This document shows positions 51,959 to 61,492 of a DNA stretch of 64,000 nt, one piece after another. The translations under genes were made by a program, and so were the position numbers. Positions within the stretch are counted from its first letter, which is position 1; every line of letters begins with the position of its first letter. The notes under the pieces were generated by a model. The model was not told where the DNA came from. It worked only from the letters and a program-made list of their open reading frames with translations, and searched no databases. The stretch comes from Aeromicrobium erythreum (lineage in GTDB: Bacteria; Actinomycetota; Actinomycetes; Propionibacteriales; Nocardioidaceae), in the NCBI RefSeq assembly GCF_001509405.1, contig NZ_CP011502.1, forward strand, positions 3,224,001 through 3,288,000. Direction: 5' to 3'.

Positions 51959-53176
51959 ATGACCACACAGTCGCGCCGACCTCGCGTCCTCTACTTCACC
52001 AAGGTGCTGCCGTACCCTCCGGCCGTCGCTGGAGACGCGGTGTACAGCCGTGGCCTCATCGAGACCTGGGCGACGTTCGCGGACGTGACCGTCGTCTGCG
52101 CCGACGGTGGCGCCCGGGTCGAGGACGCCGCTGACGGCGTGACCTGGGTCGTCACGACAGCTCAACGCCGCGGTCGCGCAGCCTCCGTCCTGTCGACATT
52201 CCCCCTCATCGCCTGGAAGGGCGCCCGGCGCGACTACCGTCGCGAGGCGAAGCGCCACCTGCGCAGCGACACCTGGGACGCCGTGGTGCTCGACAACATC
52301 GGCTCCGCGCACCTCCTCCGCGACGCGCTGAGGCACCGTCGCAGGCATCAGGACACGACGGTGCTCTACACCTCTCACGAGTGGGAGTACCCGACGCGCG
52401 CCGGCAAGTACCAGGGCTACGACATGTCGCTGCCGAAGCGCGTGATGGCCCGATGGGATCTCGCAAAGGTGAAGTATTGGGAGAACCGGCTCATAAGGCG
52501 GACCGACGTCGTGACGGTCATCAACGAGGCCGATCTCCGGCCGTTCCGGGCCATCGCTCCACAGCGGAAGTACCTCGTGCTGTCGCCGGGTTACGACGGC
52601 CCCATGACACCACGAAGAACCATCGACGCGACCACCCCTCGCCGGATCGCCCTGCTGGGAGGGCGCCGCTCCGAGCAGAAGCAGCAAGTTCTTCTCGACT
52701 GGTTCAGCGTCGCGTACGAGCGTCTCGACAAGCACGGCATCGAGATGGCGGTCGTCGGTGACGTCCCGGAGTCGCTGAAGCGTCGAGTCGTCACCGAGTA
52801 CCCGAACGTGGACGTCGTGGGATTCGTCGACGACCTGGAGTCGGTGATCAGTGGATTTCGAGCCGGCCTGATCGTGGACACCGTAGGGAGCGGCTTCAAG
52901 CTCCGCCTGCTCTCGCAGATCTTCCAACGTCTGCCGATCGTCGGTCTCGAGTCGGCCATCAGCGGCCTGCCGACGCCACCCGGCGACGGGTACCTCGCTG
53001 CGGAGTCGCTCGACGCGCTTGCCACCTTGGTGTGTGCGGTGATCGACGACCCCGCGCTCCTCGACGCGGTCCAGAATCGAGCCTTCGACGACTGCCGCTC
53101 GGCGTTCTCGTGGGACGATCGCGCCCGGTCGCTGACCGCGGCGCTCGACCCGTCCGACGAGACGGCACTCTCATGA
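51959..53176 (+). CDS. GT-B type glycosyltransferase
   Basis: 405 residues. KVLPYPPAVAGDAVYSRGLIETWA opens a GT-4-like fold, with SHEWEYPTRAGKYQGYDM in the acceptor lobe and VNVDVVGFVDDLESVI-like 'NVDVVGFVDDLESVISGF' in the donor lobe. It lacks the clear E-x7-E motif, so the subfamily is unsure. It starts four bases after the previous stop with GGTAGAG as ribosome site. Confidence 0.82.
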   Translation: MTTQSRRPRVLYFTKVLPYPPAVAGDAVYSRGLIETWATFADVTVVCADGGARVEDAADGVTWVVTTAQRRGRAASVLSTFPLIAWKGARRDYRREAKRHLRSDTWDAVVLDNIGSAHLLRDALRHRRRHQDTTVLYTSHEWEYPTRAGKYQGYDMSLPKRVMARWDLAKVKYWENRLIRRTDVVTVINEADLRPFRAIAPQRKYLVLSPGYDGPMTPRRTIDATTPRRIALLGGRRSEQKQQVLLDWFSVAYERLDKHGIEMAVVGDVPESLKRRVVTEYPNVDVVGFVDDLESVISGFRAGLIVDTVGSGFKLRLLSQIFQRLPIVGLESAISGLPTPPGDGYLAAESLDALATLVCAVIDDPALLDAVQNRAFDDCRSAFSWDDRARSLTAALDPSDETALS

Positions 53177-53201
53177 GTCAACACAAGGGACGGGACATCG
53201 C

Positions 53202-53981
53202 ATGAAGGTAGTCATTCTCGCCGGGGGCCTCGGCACGCGGCTCGCCGAGGAGACCTCGGTCAGGCCGAAGCCGATGGTCGAGGTGGGTGGGTATCCGATC
53301 CTCTGGCACATCATGAAGATCTACTCGCAGCACGGATTCAACGAGTTCGTCGTGTGCCTGGGATACAAGGGCTACTACATCAAGGAGTACTTCGCGAATT
53401 ACGCGATGCACAACTCCTCGATCGAGGTCGACATCCGCCAGCGTTCCGTGTCCTTCCTCGGGGAGAACGAGTCGCTGCCTGACTGGAAGATCCAGCTGAT
53501 CGACACGGGGGCCGAGACGCTGACCGGCGGACGGCTCAAGCGCGTCCGGCCGTTCCTCCGCGACGACGAGCCCTTCCTCATGACCTACGGTGACGGTGTC
53601 GCCGATGTCGACCTCACAGCGTTGACCACGTTCCACCGCGAGCACGGTCTCGACGCGACGCTCACGGCGGTGCGACCCTCCGGTCGCTTCGGCTCCACCG
53701 TCATCACGGATGGCCGGGTGGAGAAGTTCGAGGAGAAGCCTGCGGGCGACGGCGGACAGATCAACGGCGGATTCTTCGTCCTCCATCCTCGCGTTCTCGA
53801 TCGCATCGACGGCGACGCGACCATCTGGGAACGAGAGCCGCTCGAGAGCCTCGCCCACGACGGACAGTTGGCAGCCTTCGAGCACAACGGATTCTGGCAG
53901 CCGATGGACACGCTGAGGGACAAGATGCATCTCGAGGACCTGTGGGCAGCCGACCAGGCTCCCTGGAAGACGTGGGAGTAG
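53202..53981 (+). CDS. rfbF: Glucose-1-phosphate cytidylyltransferase
   Basis: 259 residues, the usual length. VVILAGGLGTRLAEET and RPKPMVEVGGYPILWHIM are the nucleotidyltransferase signatures. CLGYKGYYIKEYF distinguishes the CDP-glucose enzymes from the dTDP (RmlA) ones. It makes CDP-glucose from CTP and glucose 1-phosphate, the first step of the CDP-6-deoxysugar pathway encoded by this and the next two genes. Confidence 0.94.
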   Translation: MKVVILAGGLGTRLAEETSVRPKPMVEVGGYPILWHIMKIYSQHGFNEFVVCLGYKGYYIKEYFANYAMHNSSIEVDIRQRSVSFLGENESLPDWKIQLIDTGAETLTGGRLKRVRPFLRDDEPFLMTYGDGVADVDLTALTTFHREHGLDATLTAVRPSGRFGSTVITDGRVEKFEEKPAGDGGQINGGFFVLHPRVLDRIDGDATIWEREPLESLAHDGQLAAFEHNGFWQPMDTLRDKMHLEDLWAADQAPWKTWE

Positions 53982-53987
53982 CCGACC

Positions 53988-55076
53988 GTGCCGAATCCAG
54001 AGTTCTGGGCCCACCAGCGAGTCTTCCTGACCGGACACACGGGCTTCAAGGGATCGTGGACCGCCCGCTGGCTGTCGCGCATGGGCGCCTCGCAGGTCGG
54101 CTACGCGCTGGCGCCGGACACCACTCCCGCCTTGTTCCCTTCGTTGGACCTCCCGGGACTCCAGTCCGTCGTCGGCGACATCACGGACGCGGCGACCTTG
54201 ACGTCGGCGGTGGCCGACGCCGATCCGACGGTCGCGATCCACATGGCTGCCCAGCCACTGGTCCGCCGTTCCTACGCCGAGCCCGCCGAGACGTTCGCGA
54301 CCAATGTGATGGGCACGCTCAACGTGCTGGAAGCTCTCCGCCACCATGCGCCGCGTCTTCAGGCGGTCCTCGTGGTCACGACGGACAAGGTCTACCTCAA
54401 CGACGATTCCGGGACCCCGTTCGTCGAGTCGGACCGCCTGGGTGGCCACGACCCCTACTCCAGCTCCAAGGCTGCGTGCGAGGAGGTGGTCTCCTCCTAC
54501 CGGCAGAGCTTCTACGACGACGCTGGCGTCGCCCTCGCGACAGCGCGAGCAGGTAACGTCATCGGAGGAGGAGACTGGTCGGAGGACCGCCTCGTCCCCG
54601 ACATCTGGCGCGCCATGCGTTCGGGCACCGGCGTCGAGCTCCGGAACCCTCGGTCCGTCAGGCCCTGGCAGCACGTCCTCGACCCCGTGAGCGGCTACCT
54701 CGACTACGTCGAGGCGATGGTCGATCACCGCTGGCCGACCTTGCCGCGGGCCCTGAACTTCGCTCCGGTCCCTGACCAGCCGATGACCGTAAGTGAGGTG
54801 ACCGAGACGCTCGGCGAGGCGATGGGGGTCGACCGGCCGTGGCACCAGGCCTCCGGATTCCACCCGGTGGAGATGAAGCTCCTCACGCTCGACGCCTCAC
54901 TCGCCGAGAAGTCGTTGGGCTGGCGACCACGACTCACCGGTCGTGAGGCAGTCCAGTGGACGGCGGACTGGATCAAGGCCACGGACTCCGGGCAGGACTA
55001 CGCTACGGCGCTCGATGCGCAGATCGATGACTACGAGGCGCTGGGACAGGGCGCTGCAGAGAGGACGGCACCGTGA
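53988..55076 (+). CDS. rfbG: CDP-glucose 4,6-dehydratase
   Basis: 362 residues from GTG 53988, six bases after rfbF. VFLTGHTGFKGSWTARWL is the NAD loop. VVTTDKVYLN and DPYSSSKAACE supply the Thr and Tyr-x3-Lys catalytic residues. It turns CDP-glucose into CDP-4-keto-6-deoxyglucose. The GTG of the epimerase overlaps its stop. Confidence 0.94.
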   Translation: MPNPEFWAHQRVFLTGHTGFKGSWTARWLSRMGASQVGYALAPDTTPALFPSLDLPGLQSVVGDITDAATLTSAVADADPTVAIHMAAQPLVRRSYAEPAETFATNVMGTLNVLEALRHHAPRLQAVLVVTTDKVYLNDDSGTPFVESDRLGGHDPYSSSKAACEEVVSSYRQSFYDDAGVALATARAGNVIGGGDWSEDRLVPDIWRAMRSGTGVELRNPRSVRPWQHVLDPVSGYLDYVEAMVDHRWPTLPRALNFAPVPDQPMTVSEVTETLGEAMGVDRPWHQASGFHPVEMKLLTLDASLAEKSLGWRPRLTGREAVQWTADWIKATDSGQDYATALDAQIDDYEALGQGAAERTAP

Positions 55077-55627
55077 GGTTCACCGAGTCGCCACTCGCCG
55101 GCGTCTACACGATCGACCTCGAGCCTCGGGGTGATGATCGAGGCTTCTTCTCCCGCGTCTTCGACGTCGACGAGTTCGAGGCGCACGACCTCGAGACTCG
55201 GTTCGTCCAGTTCAACACGTCGTTCAGTCGCGTCAAGCACACCTTCCGGGGGATGCACTACCAGCTCGGCGAGAGTGCTGAGGTGAAGGTCGTCAAGGTG
55301 ATCCGAGGAGCCCTGCTCGACGTGGTGCTGGACCTGCGTGAGGGCTCACCGACCTTCGGCCGTTCCTTCAGCGCCGAGCTGACGTCCGAGAACCGCACCA
55401 TGATGTACATCCCGCACGGCTGCGCCCACGGCTTCCTTTCCCTGACGGAGGACGTCGAGATGATGTACTTCGTGTCCGCTTACTACGACCCCGAGAACGA
55501 GCGATCGGTCCGGTGGGACGACCCGACCTTCGACGTGTCGCTTCCGTTCGAGCCCGCGCTGATCTCCCCGAAGGACGCTGCCGCGCGAGACTTCGACCCC
55601 GCCTGGCACCTCGGTCGCCAGTCCTAG
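55073..55627 (+). CDS. RmlC-type nucleotide-sugar 3,5-epimerase
   Basis: 184 residues from GTG 55073. The cupin signature has RGMHYQ with the catalytic His and GDDRGFFSRVFD. DVVLDLREGSPTFG and PHGCAHGFLSL complete it. The neighbouring genes make a CDP-linked rather than a dTDP-linked 4-ketosugar, so this is probably the CDP-sugar epimerase. No E1/E3 deoxygenase genes are present, so the end product is likely a 6-deoxyhexose and not a 3,6-dideoxyhexose. Confidence 0.88.
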   Translation: MRFTESPLAGVYTIDLEPRGDDRGFFSRVFDVDEFEAHDLETRFVQFNTSFSRVKHTFRGMHYQLGESAEVKVVKVIRGALLDVVLDLREGSPTFGRSFSAELTSENRTMMYIPHGCAHGFLSLTEDVEMMYFVSAYYDPENERSVRWDDPTFDVSLPFEPALISPKDAAARDFDPAWHLGRQS

Positions 55628-55773
55628 TGTCGTTCTGGCATGTGACGCCGCACGGGGACAAAGCTGCTGGAGGTGCTCGCCACGGCAGTCGGGGTTGCCG
55701 AGGTTGCGTATACCCGCCCGGCTCTGCCTCTGTCTTGGTCAGACAGACGCGCCTGGAGCACGGTCGCCGACAT

Positions 55774-57117
55774 TCAGGACTTCCGCGACCCTGTTAGCGA
55801 GGCTGCGTTCGCTGGCACCGGCCGTACCCCTGACACGACCGGGATCACGAACAATGCCAGCACGAACCAGCTCGCCGGGTCGACAAAGGCAAAGCCCGAG
55901 TACCAAACGGCCCACGCACAGACGATCGATCGCAACGGATGCTCCACGCCAACGGCCCTCAGGGTCTTCGCAACGAGGAGCCAGAAGGTCGCTCCGCCCA
56001 CGATTCCGAGGAAAGCCCACTGCCACCAGAACCCGTTGGACATGAGCTCCGACGGGCCCAATCCCTGATACCACGGGAAACGGGCGTAGGCTCCGCTGCT
56101 CTGCCAGGCCTCGTCGATGACGGGCAGGAGTCCGTCTGTGTTCCCCACTCCGTACCCCAGGACCGGGTGGTTGGTGACGGCCTCGAGACCGATCTGCGGC
56201 GCGACAGCGATGCGTCCGAAGAAGCTGCCGGTCTCCCCCAGCCCGAACCTCGTCAGGACCGATCCGAGCGAGAACTCGAAGGTCACAAACATGACAAAGA
56301 AGACCGTCGACAGCGCCACACCCGCGAGCGCCAGCCGCTTGGGCGTCCTCGGCCACAGGATCCAGATCCCGAGAGCGAGCAGGTAGAAGACGATCTTCAG
56401 GCTCGGCGCGATCGCGAAGCCGATGGCGACCATCAGCCCGAGCCGCACCCAGGACGACCACTGCCCTCGTCGAGGATCCAGGAGGAAGACCGCGACGATC
56501 ATGCTCATGTACGAGTCGGCAAGATAGGAAGGTTCGCTCGCCAGCGCAGTCGGTCGGATCTTCCCGTAGAGGACGATGTCGCGTGCCGCCTCGGAGTAGA
56601 TCCCTCGCTGCGAGGTGAAGTAGAGCGCATCGCGGATCGAGGTGAACACGTCGCGAAGTCCGACGCTCTCTAACAGGGCCAGCACCATCAAGGCGACCCA
56701 GAAGCCGAAGAACAGCTTGCGCAAGCCGTCACGGGGCAGCGTCCGGCACACCGCGATGATGATCAAGGCCGACAGGACCGAGGCGAGGAGCTGCAACGCC
56801 GAGAGCAGGTTGACGACGCTCGCACTCTCTGGAGCGAAGGAGACGAACGGCTCGATGAGCAGGAACACGGCCAGGACCACGATCAGCTGACCCGCTCGTC
56901 GAGCCAGCTCGTTCCCGACACGGAACGAGAGCAGGGCGGCGCTCAGCAGCAGCGGGTACATCGGAACGACCTGTGCCCCGGTGCTCGTCTCCACGGAGAG
57001 CCGCAGATGCATCCCGATCAGGGCGACGACGATCAACGCGTAGACCGTGCGGTGCCCTCGCCGGCCCGTGTCGACGGCGGGCGCGCCACGACGGGTGCTC
57101 GACTGCGTCAGAGCCAT
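55774..57117 (-). CDS. Wzy/O-antigen-ligase-like polysaccharide polymerase
   Basis: 447 residues with about 11 membrane segments. A large external loop between late helices contains HPVLGYGVGNTDG, the pattern of Wzy_C/O-antigen ligase proteins. It probably joins exported repeat units outside the membrane. GAGAGG precedes ATG 57117, 22 bases after the flippase stop. Last gene of the leftward arm; it converges on the epimerase over 146 bases. Confidence 0.82.
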   Translation of the reverse strand: MALTQSSTRRGAPAVDTGRRGHRTVYALIVVALIGMHLRLSVETSTGAQVVPMYPLLLSAALLSFRVGNELARRAGQLIVVLAVFLLIEPFVSFAPESASVVNLLSALQLLASVLSALIIIAVCRTLPRDGLRKLFFGFWVALMVLALLESVGLRDVFTSIRDALYFTSQRGIYSEAARDIVLYGKIRPTALASEPSYLADSYMSMIVAVFLLDPRRGQWSSWVRLGLMVAIGFAIAPSLKIVFYLLALGIWILWPRTPKRLALAGVALSTVFFVMFVTFEFSLGSVLTRFGLGETGSFFGRIAVAPQIGLEAVTNHPVLGYGVGNTDGLLPVIDEAWQSSGAYARFPWYQGLGPSELMSNGFWWQWAFLGIVGGATFWLLVAKTLRAVGVEHPLRSIVCAWAVWYSGFAFVDPASWFVLALFVIPVVSGVRPVPANAASLTGSRKS

Positions 57118-57139
57118 CTGTCGAGCCTCTCGTCTCCGG

Positions 57140-58495
57140 TCATCGCACGTGCAAGCTCACCAGGACCACAGTCACGGAGCACAGCAACACGACGACGGTC
57201 GCCTTCAGGATATCCGGATGAAGCAGTGCCGAGTCGCGAAGTCGTGAGGTGGGACGGATCCATGCCGCTGTGATACAGCTGCCCACGATCTTTCCCAGAG
57301 CGATACCGACGATGGAAGCTGCCGGATCGATGACGGCACCCACGACGACGACCGCCAGGCCCGCGATGGCGATGGAGACACATTCGCTCATCACGTACGG
57401 CACGACGCGGCCACTCGCGATACCGAGGTAGTAGGCAGGCGAGGCGAAGATCGTCGCAGCCCACATCGCCGAGACCACTCCCACCACGTAGATGAAGAGC
57501 GGATCGACCTCGTCGAGGTAGAGGAACGAGATGAGCGGAGAGGCCACCGCGACCAAAAGCATGAGCCCACCACCCATGAGGGCTGCGGCACGACAGATGC
57601 GCGAGAAGAGGTCCCGCAGGCCCTGCTGGTCTCCCACCGACAGCTCTGCGAACTTGGGCAGTGAAGGCTGCAGCGCCATGATCGCGACGTTTCGGGCCTG
57701 ATACGACATCCTGTAGGCGATCTCGAAGATCCCGAGGACGTGAGTGCCCGCCACCGCTCCGAGAGCGGTCTTCACGACGGGTTCGAACATCAGGTTGGCG
57801 AGAGAACCCGCCTGGAGCTTGACGCCGAATCCGAGCATCTCCCGCAGGAGCGCCCCGGAGAACCAGGGCGATGCCATCCTGTCGCCGGCGCTGTTCGTCA
57901 CGATGGCGAGAGCGCCGAGCTCGAAACAGATGGCGAGCACGAACTGCCCCGCTTGCGCCCACGCCAGACCGTTCAGGCCGAACGTCCCCACGAGCATCAG
58001 CGACGCGACCAGCTGGGCCAGCATGCCCAGCATGCCTCCGATGGAGCGCAGGTCGGCGCGCCCCATCCCCAGCAGGCACGAGTCGATCGCGGACTTCACG
58101 ATGAGGAGCCACAGGCTCAACACTGCCCAGGGCAGCACCTCTCGCGCGGCGGCAAGCTCACGCCCGTCGAGGGCGATGGCCAGTCCGCGCCAAAGGGGCC
58201 ACCAGAGGGCAAGCGCGACGACGCCCATGGCGGCCGCCATGAACAGGACACCGGTCCGCATGTACGCGACTGCGGCTTCGAGTCGGCCCTCGCCGATCGA
58301 TCGCCCGATGAATCGCGCCAGACCTCCGCTGATCCCGAGGTCCGCAGCACGGCCGAACGCCGTCGTCGCCAGGACTAGGGACCAAACGCCGAGCATGGAG
58401 ACGCCGAGGGTCTGGACGACGTTGCGGTAGATGAAGAAGAGGCAGACGCCACCGACGATGACCTCGGCCGCGGAGAATGCACTGTTGCGTCGCAT
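57140..58495 (-). CDS. Wzx-like polysaccharide flippase
   Basis: 451 residues with 12-14 membrane segments of the MOP/PST type. An early Gly/Leu-rich pair (GVSMLGVWSLVLATTAFGRAADLGISGGLARFIG, read as two motifs) and later AYRMSYQARNVAIMALQPSLPKFAEL match Wzx/RfbX proteins. It should turn lipid-linked repeat units outward. ATG 58495 has GAGG directly upstream; GTG 58504, overlapping the acyltransferase stop, is an alternative. Confidence 0.88.
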   Translation of the reverse strand: MRRNSAFSAAEVIVGGVCLFFIYRNVVQTLGVSMLGVWSLVLATTAFGRAADLGISGGLARFIGRSIGEGRLEAAVAYMRTGVLFMAAAMGVVALALWWPLWRGLAIALDGRELAAAREVLPWAVLSLWLLIVKSAIDSCLLGMGRADLRSIGGMLGMLAQLVASLMLVGTFGLNGLAWAQAGQFVLAICFELGALAIVTNSAGDRMASPWFSGALLREMLGFGVKLQAGSLANLMFEPVVKTALGAVAGTHVLGIFEIAYRMSYQARNVAIMALQPSLPKFAELSVGDQQGLRDLFSRICRAAALMGGGLMLLVAVASPLISFLYLDEVDPLFIYVVGVVSAMWAATIFASPAYYLGIASGRVVPYVMSECVSIAIAGLAVVVVGAVIDPAASIVGIALGKIVGSCITAAWIRPTSRLRDSALLHPDILKATVVVLLCSVTVVLVSLHVR

Positions 58496-58500
58496 CGTCC

Positions 58501-59565
58501 TCACGGCGTTGCGCGTCTCTGCAGCCGGCTCTTCAGTCGCAGTGCCGGGCTCTCCACAGCTTGCCAGGAGAGGGCGGCGAGCGGCACGACGATCACCAGG
58601 CTGATCAGGGCGTTCACGATCGCGTGGCGCGGGTCCAACCAGAGCTGGACGGCCTGCTGCACCGGGAACGCGTAGATGTAGATGCCGTAGCTGTAGTCGT
58701 GCATGGAGCGGAAGCGATGCAGCCACTGCGCCTGGAAGAAGGCGAGGCAGAAGACGAGGGCGGCCACGAGCAACACCAGGGCGGTCTGGAAGAGGGGCGT
58801 GCCAAAGCTCACCAAGCACAGCAGCCCTCCGATGCCGACCCACCACCACGCGGGACGTGCCCGGTCGGACAGGCGGGCAACGACGACCCCGACCATGAAC
58901 GCCAGCGAGAGTCGGTGCAGCTTGGCGACGTCGCTACCGTCGTGCAGCGCCGCATCGAGGGAGCCAAGGTGCGCTGAGACGACGAGGAAGCCCACGTAGC
59001 CCACGACATACACCACGCACATGGAGGCGAAGCGACGGTTGGACGCGAACGCTCCCACCACGAAGAGCCCCACGACCGCGAGGTAGCACGCGAACTCGAA
59101 ACGCAGGGTCCAGAGGGAGCCGTTCACCACGCCGTCGGTCGGCAGACCGTCGAACACTCCCGGCAAGTGGTACTGCGGCGCGTAGAGCACGGCGTTGCCG
59201 GCGACGTACTCGTAGACCTGCGGGGACGTGAAGTAGCTGCTCGGTCCGCCTGCGGCGACCGTGAGCCCAAGAACCATCGTCGTGAGCACGAGCATCACCC
59301 ACAGGCCCGGGAAGATGCGGAGGCCTCGCGCCACCATAAAGATCTTCACGTTCCTGCTGCTGACCATGGAACGGTAGATGAGGAAGCCGCTGATCGAGAA
59401 GAACGCGGAGACGGCGATCCAGCCCCCGCTGTAACCGATCCACTCCTCGATCGCGTCGGGGCGCGCACCAGCGATCTCTGCCGCATGCGAGAAGATCACT
59501 GCACTTGCCGCCACCAGGCGGAGCAGGTTGAAGTTGTTCGCCCTGGCGTCGTGGACCTTGACCAT
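58501..59565 (-). CDS. Acyltransferase 3 family membrane protein
   Basis: 354 residues, ten membrane segments. NNFNLLRLVAASAVIFSHA supplies the catalytic His, followed by FFSISGFLIYRSM, LWTLRFEFACYL and the HDYSYGIYIYAFPVQQ stretch. It belongs to the OafA/NodX group, which O-acetylates or otherwise acylates surface sugars. GAGGTAGAC precedes ATG 59565. Confidence 0.92.
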   Translation of the reverse strand: MVKVHDARANNFNLLRLVAASAVIFSHAAEIAGARPDAIEEWIGYSGGWIAVSAFFSISGFLIYRSMVSSRNVKIFMVARGLRIFPGLWVMLVLTTMVLGLTVAAGGPSSYFTSPQVYEYVAGNAVLYAPQYHLPGVFDGLPTDGVVNGSLWTLRFEFACYLAVVGLFVVGAFASNRRFASMCVVYVVGYVGFLVVSAHLGSLDAALHDGSDVAKLHRLSLAFMVGVVVARLSDRARPAWWWVGIGGLLCLVSFGTPLFQTALVLLVAALVFCLAFFQAQWLHRFRSMHDYSYGIYIYAFPVQQAVQLWLDPRHAIVNALISLVIVVPLAALSWQAVESPALRLKSRLQRRATP

Positions 59566-59572
59566 GTCTACC

Positions 59573-60478
59573 TCACGAGTTCCCGACGCTACGGTCCACG
59601 CGACGCACCAACCGGAACACCGGCTCAAGCCTCGGGAACCTCCACCGAAGCATCAACAGCGACTGGTGCAGGTTCAGGCGCAGCAGGCGCCATCGAGAAG
59701 CTCTCCAAGCAGAGCGCGGAAGGCGGGACCGCAGCTGCCGCGTCATGGGAAGGAGCGGGAGGAAGGAGGAGAGGACGCCCCACGGACCGGGCTCGCGGAC
59801 GAAGTGCCGCTTGAAGCTGGCGAAGTACTTGCCGGGCGCGTTTGCCGCACGGACCAGGCCGACCGTCCCTGTCTCGAGGTGGTCGCCCTCGAGCATCGTC
59901 AGGCCGACGACGAGCCAGTCGTAGCCGAAGACCGACGTGTCCTCGGCGTAGGCCTTCTTGAGGCCATCGGTTCGGTAGACGCCGAAGAGACGAGAGCTGT
60001 CACGCGGGTTCGCGAAGTACGTCCTGAGCCGCTGCTCCGGTGTCCCCTCGATGCTGAACGTGCCGCGCGCGTCGGTCAGCGAACCGTCCTGCGCTCTGAA
60101 CTGCACCGGCGTGCAGGCTGCCACCGCATTGGGATGGTGGTCGAGCAGCTCGATGCAGTCCTCGGCGAACCGCGGACTGCGCAGGTCGTCGTCGGTCGCC
60201 CACATGAAGTACTCGGTGTCCGCGGCCATGAGCACGCCACGGAAGTTGTCACTCTGAGGAACGGTGGCGGGATGCCGGACGTGCACGACCCGCGGATCCT
60301 CGGCCGCGAAGGCGGCGCAGATCTCGCTCGTCCCGTCCGTCGAGGCGTTGTCGAAGATCAGCAGCGTGAAGTCGCGGAAGGTCTGGCTCAGCTGGCTCTC
60401 GATGCTTCGCGCGATCGACGCCGATCCGTTGAAGGTGATGAGCCCGATCGTCAGCCTCGGCTTCACGTCACGCACCAC
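59573..60478 (-). CDS. Family 2 glycosyltransferase
   Basis: 301 residues from GTG 60478 (GTG 60475 is possible). RLTIGLITFNGSASIARSIESQL and IFDNASTDGT are the GT-A nucleotide motifs, and MWATDDDLRSPRF is the DxD site. The start overlaps the epimerase stop by 11 bases. It adds one sugar of the repeat unit. Confidence 0.9.
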   Translation of the reverse strand: MVRDVKPRLTIGLITFNGSASIARSIESQLSQTFRDFTLLIFDNASTDGTSEICAAFAAEDPRVVHVRHPATVPQSDNFRGVLMAADTEYFMWATDDDLRSPRFAEDCIELLDHHPNAVAACTPVQFRAQDGSLTDARGTFSIEGTPEQRLRTYFANPRDSSRLFGVYRTDGLKKAYAEDTSVFGYDWLVVGLTMLEGDHLETGTVGLVRAANAPGKYFASFKRHFVREPGPWGVLSSFLPLLPMTRQLRSRLPRSAWRASRWRLLRLNLHQSLLMLRWRFPRLEPVFRLVRRVDRSVGNS

Positions 60479-61358
60479 CGTTCAGCAGACGCAGCAAGTC
60501 GCGGGTGGTGGCGCGGAAGGCCTGCGATCCCCGCTCGTACGATGCTGTCGACTCGTACCGCAGGGGTTCAGGCGGATCGACGTCCGGACCCCCTCGGAAC
60601 ACCTGGCACGGTCGGCCCGTGACGGACTCAGCTTCTTCAGCGCAGATCTGCGCGACCTCGGCGATCGAGGCGTCGAGCAGGCCGATCGGGTTGAGGACGC
60701 TCCAACCCTGGCCGTCCTCCCCGAGCCATCGCGCGACCACGCGGGCGATGTCGTCGTTCCCGACGAAGTTCCGCCGCTGCTCGCCGGACGACCGGATCCT
60801 GATCTCACCCCCGCTGACGGCGTCGCGAGGGAACGCGAAGGGGACCAGCGACCACCGGCGGAAGCGCTCGGGATCGGGCAAGAGGCCGAAGACTGCGCAG
60901 GGTCGGAGGGCCGAGACCCGGACCTGGTCCGAGGCCCGTCGTCGAAAGATCTGCTCCGTCGCGTAGTGCGCGATGGCGTAGTCGGACACCGGATTGGAGG
61001 CACGGCTCTCGTCGACACGACCGACGAGTGGCCCGTAGACGTGAGCGGAGGAGATGTAGACGAGGTGGCGGGCCCCCGCGTGGAGTGCCGCGTCGACCAG
61101 ACGGTTCGCACCCCCGACGGCCTTCTTCCACGCAAGATCCGCGTGATCGCGTATGTCCTCGTCGACGACCCCGGCGCAGTGCACCAACGCATCGATCTGG
61201 GGGAAGTCGGCCCTGTCCCACGTCGACTCGTCCGAGAGGTCGAGGACCACGTCGTCACCATCCCGGCGGCCCACCTTGACGATCTCGTGATCGTGCTCGA
61301 GGAGGCGGACGACCGCCGACCCGATGAGCCCACTCACTCCTGTCACAGCGACTCGCAA
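60468..61358 (-). CDS. NAD-dependent epimerase/dehydratase (extended SDR)
   Basis: 296 residues, probably starting at TTG 61358. VAVTGVSGLIGSAVVRLLE is the Rossmann loop. YISSAHVYGPL and YAIAHYATEQIF give the Ser and Tyr-x3-like region, though the usual Tyr-x3-Lys reads YAIAH/HYATE, so the catalytic Lys may be missing. It may act as the 4-ketoreductase or epimerase finishing the CDP-sugar, or be a divergent non-catalytic member. Confidence 0.75.
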   Translation of the reverse strand: MRVAVTGVSGLIGSAVVRLLEHDHEIVKVGRRDGDDVVLDLSDESTWDRADFPQIDALVHCAGVVDEDIRDHADLAWKKAVGGANRLVDAALHAGARHLVYISSAHVYGPLVGRVDESRASNPVSDYAIAHYATEQIFRRRASDQVRVSALRPCAVFGLLPDPERFRRWSLVPFAFPRDAVSGGEIRIRSSGEQRRNFVGNDDIARVVARWLGEDGQGWSVLNPIGLLDASIAEVAQICAEEAESVTGRPCQVFRGGPDVDPPEPLRYESTASYERGSQAFRATTRDLLRLLNGGA

Positions 61359-61492
61359 CGTGTCACATCCACCGTGTACTTGGTACTGGGGAACGCCCAG
61401 CTCGCGTGTCCGAACCTGCTGCTCGACTCGCAGGCGGACGTCGACGATCCAGCGTGTCTTGCAGCATCCTAATGCCGGGCGAGTTCCTTGGA

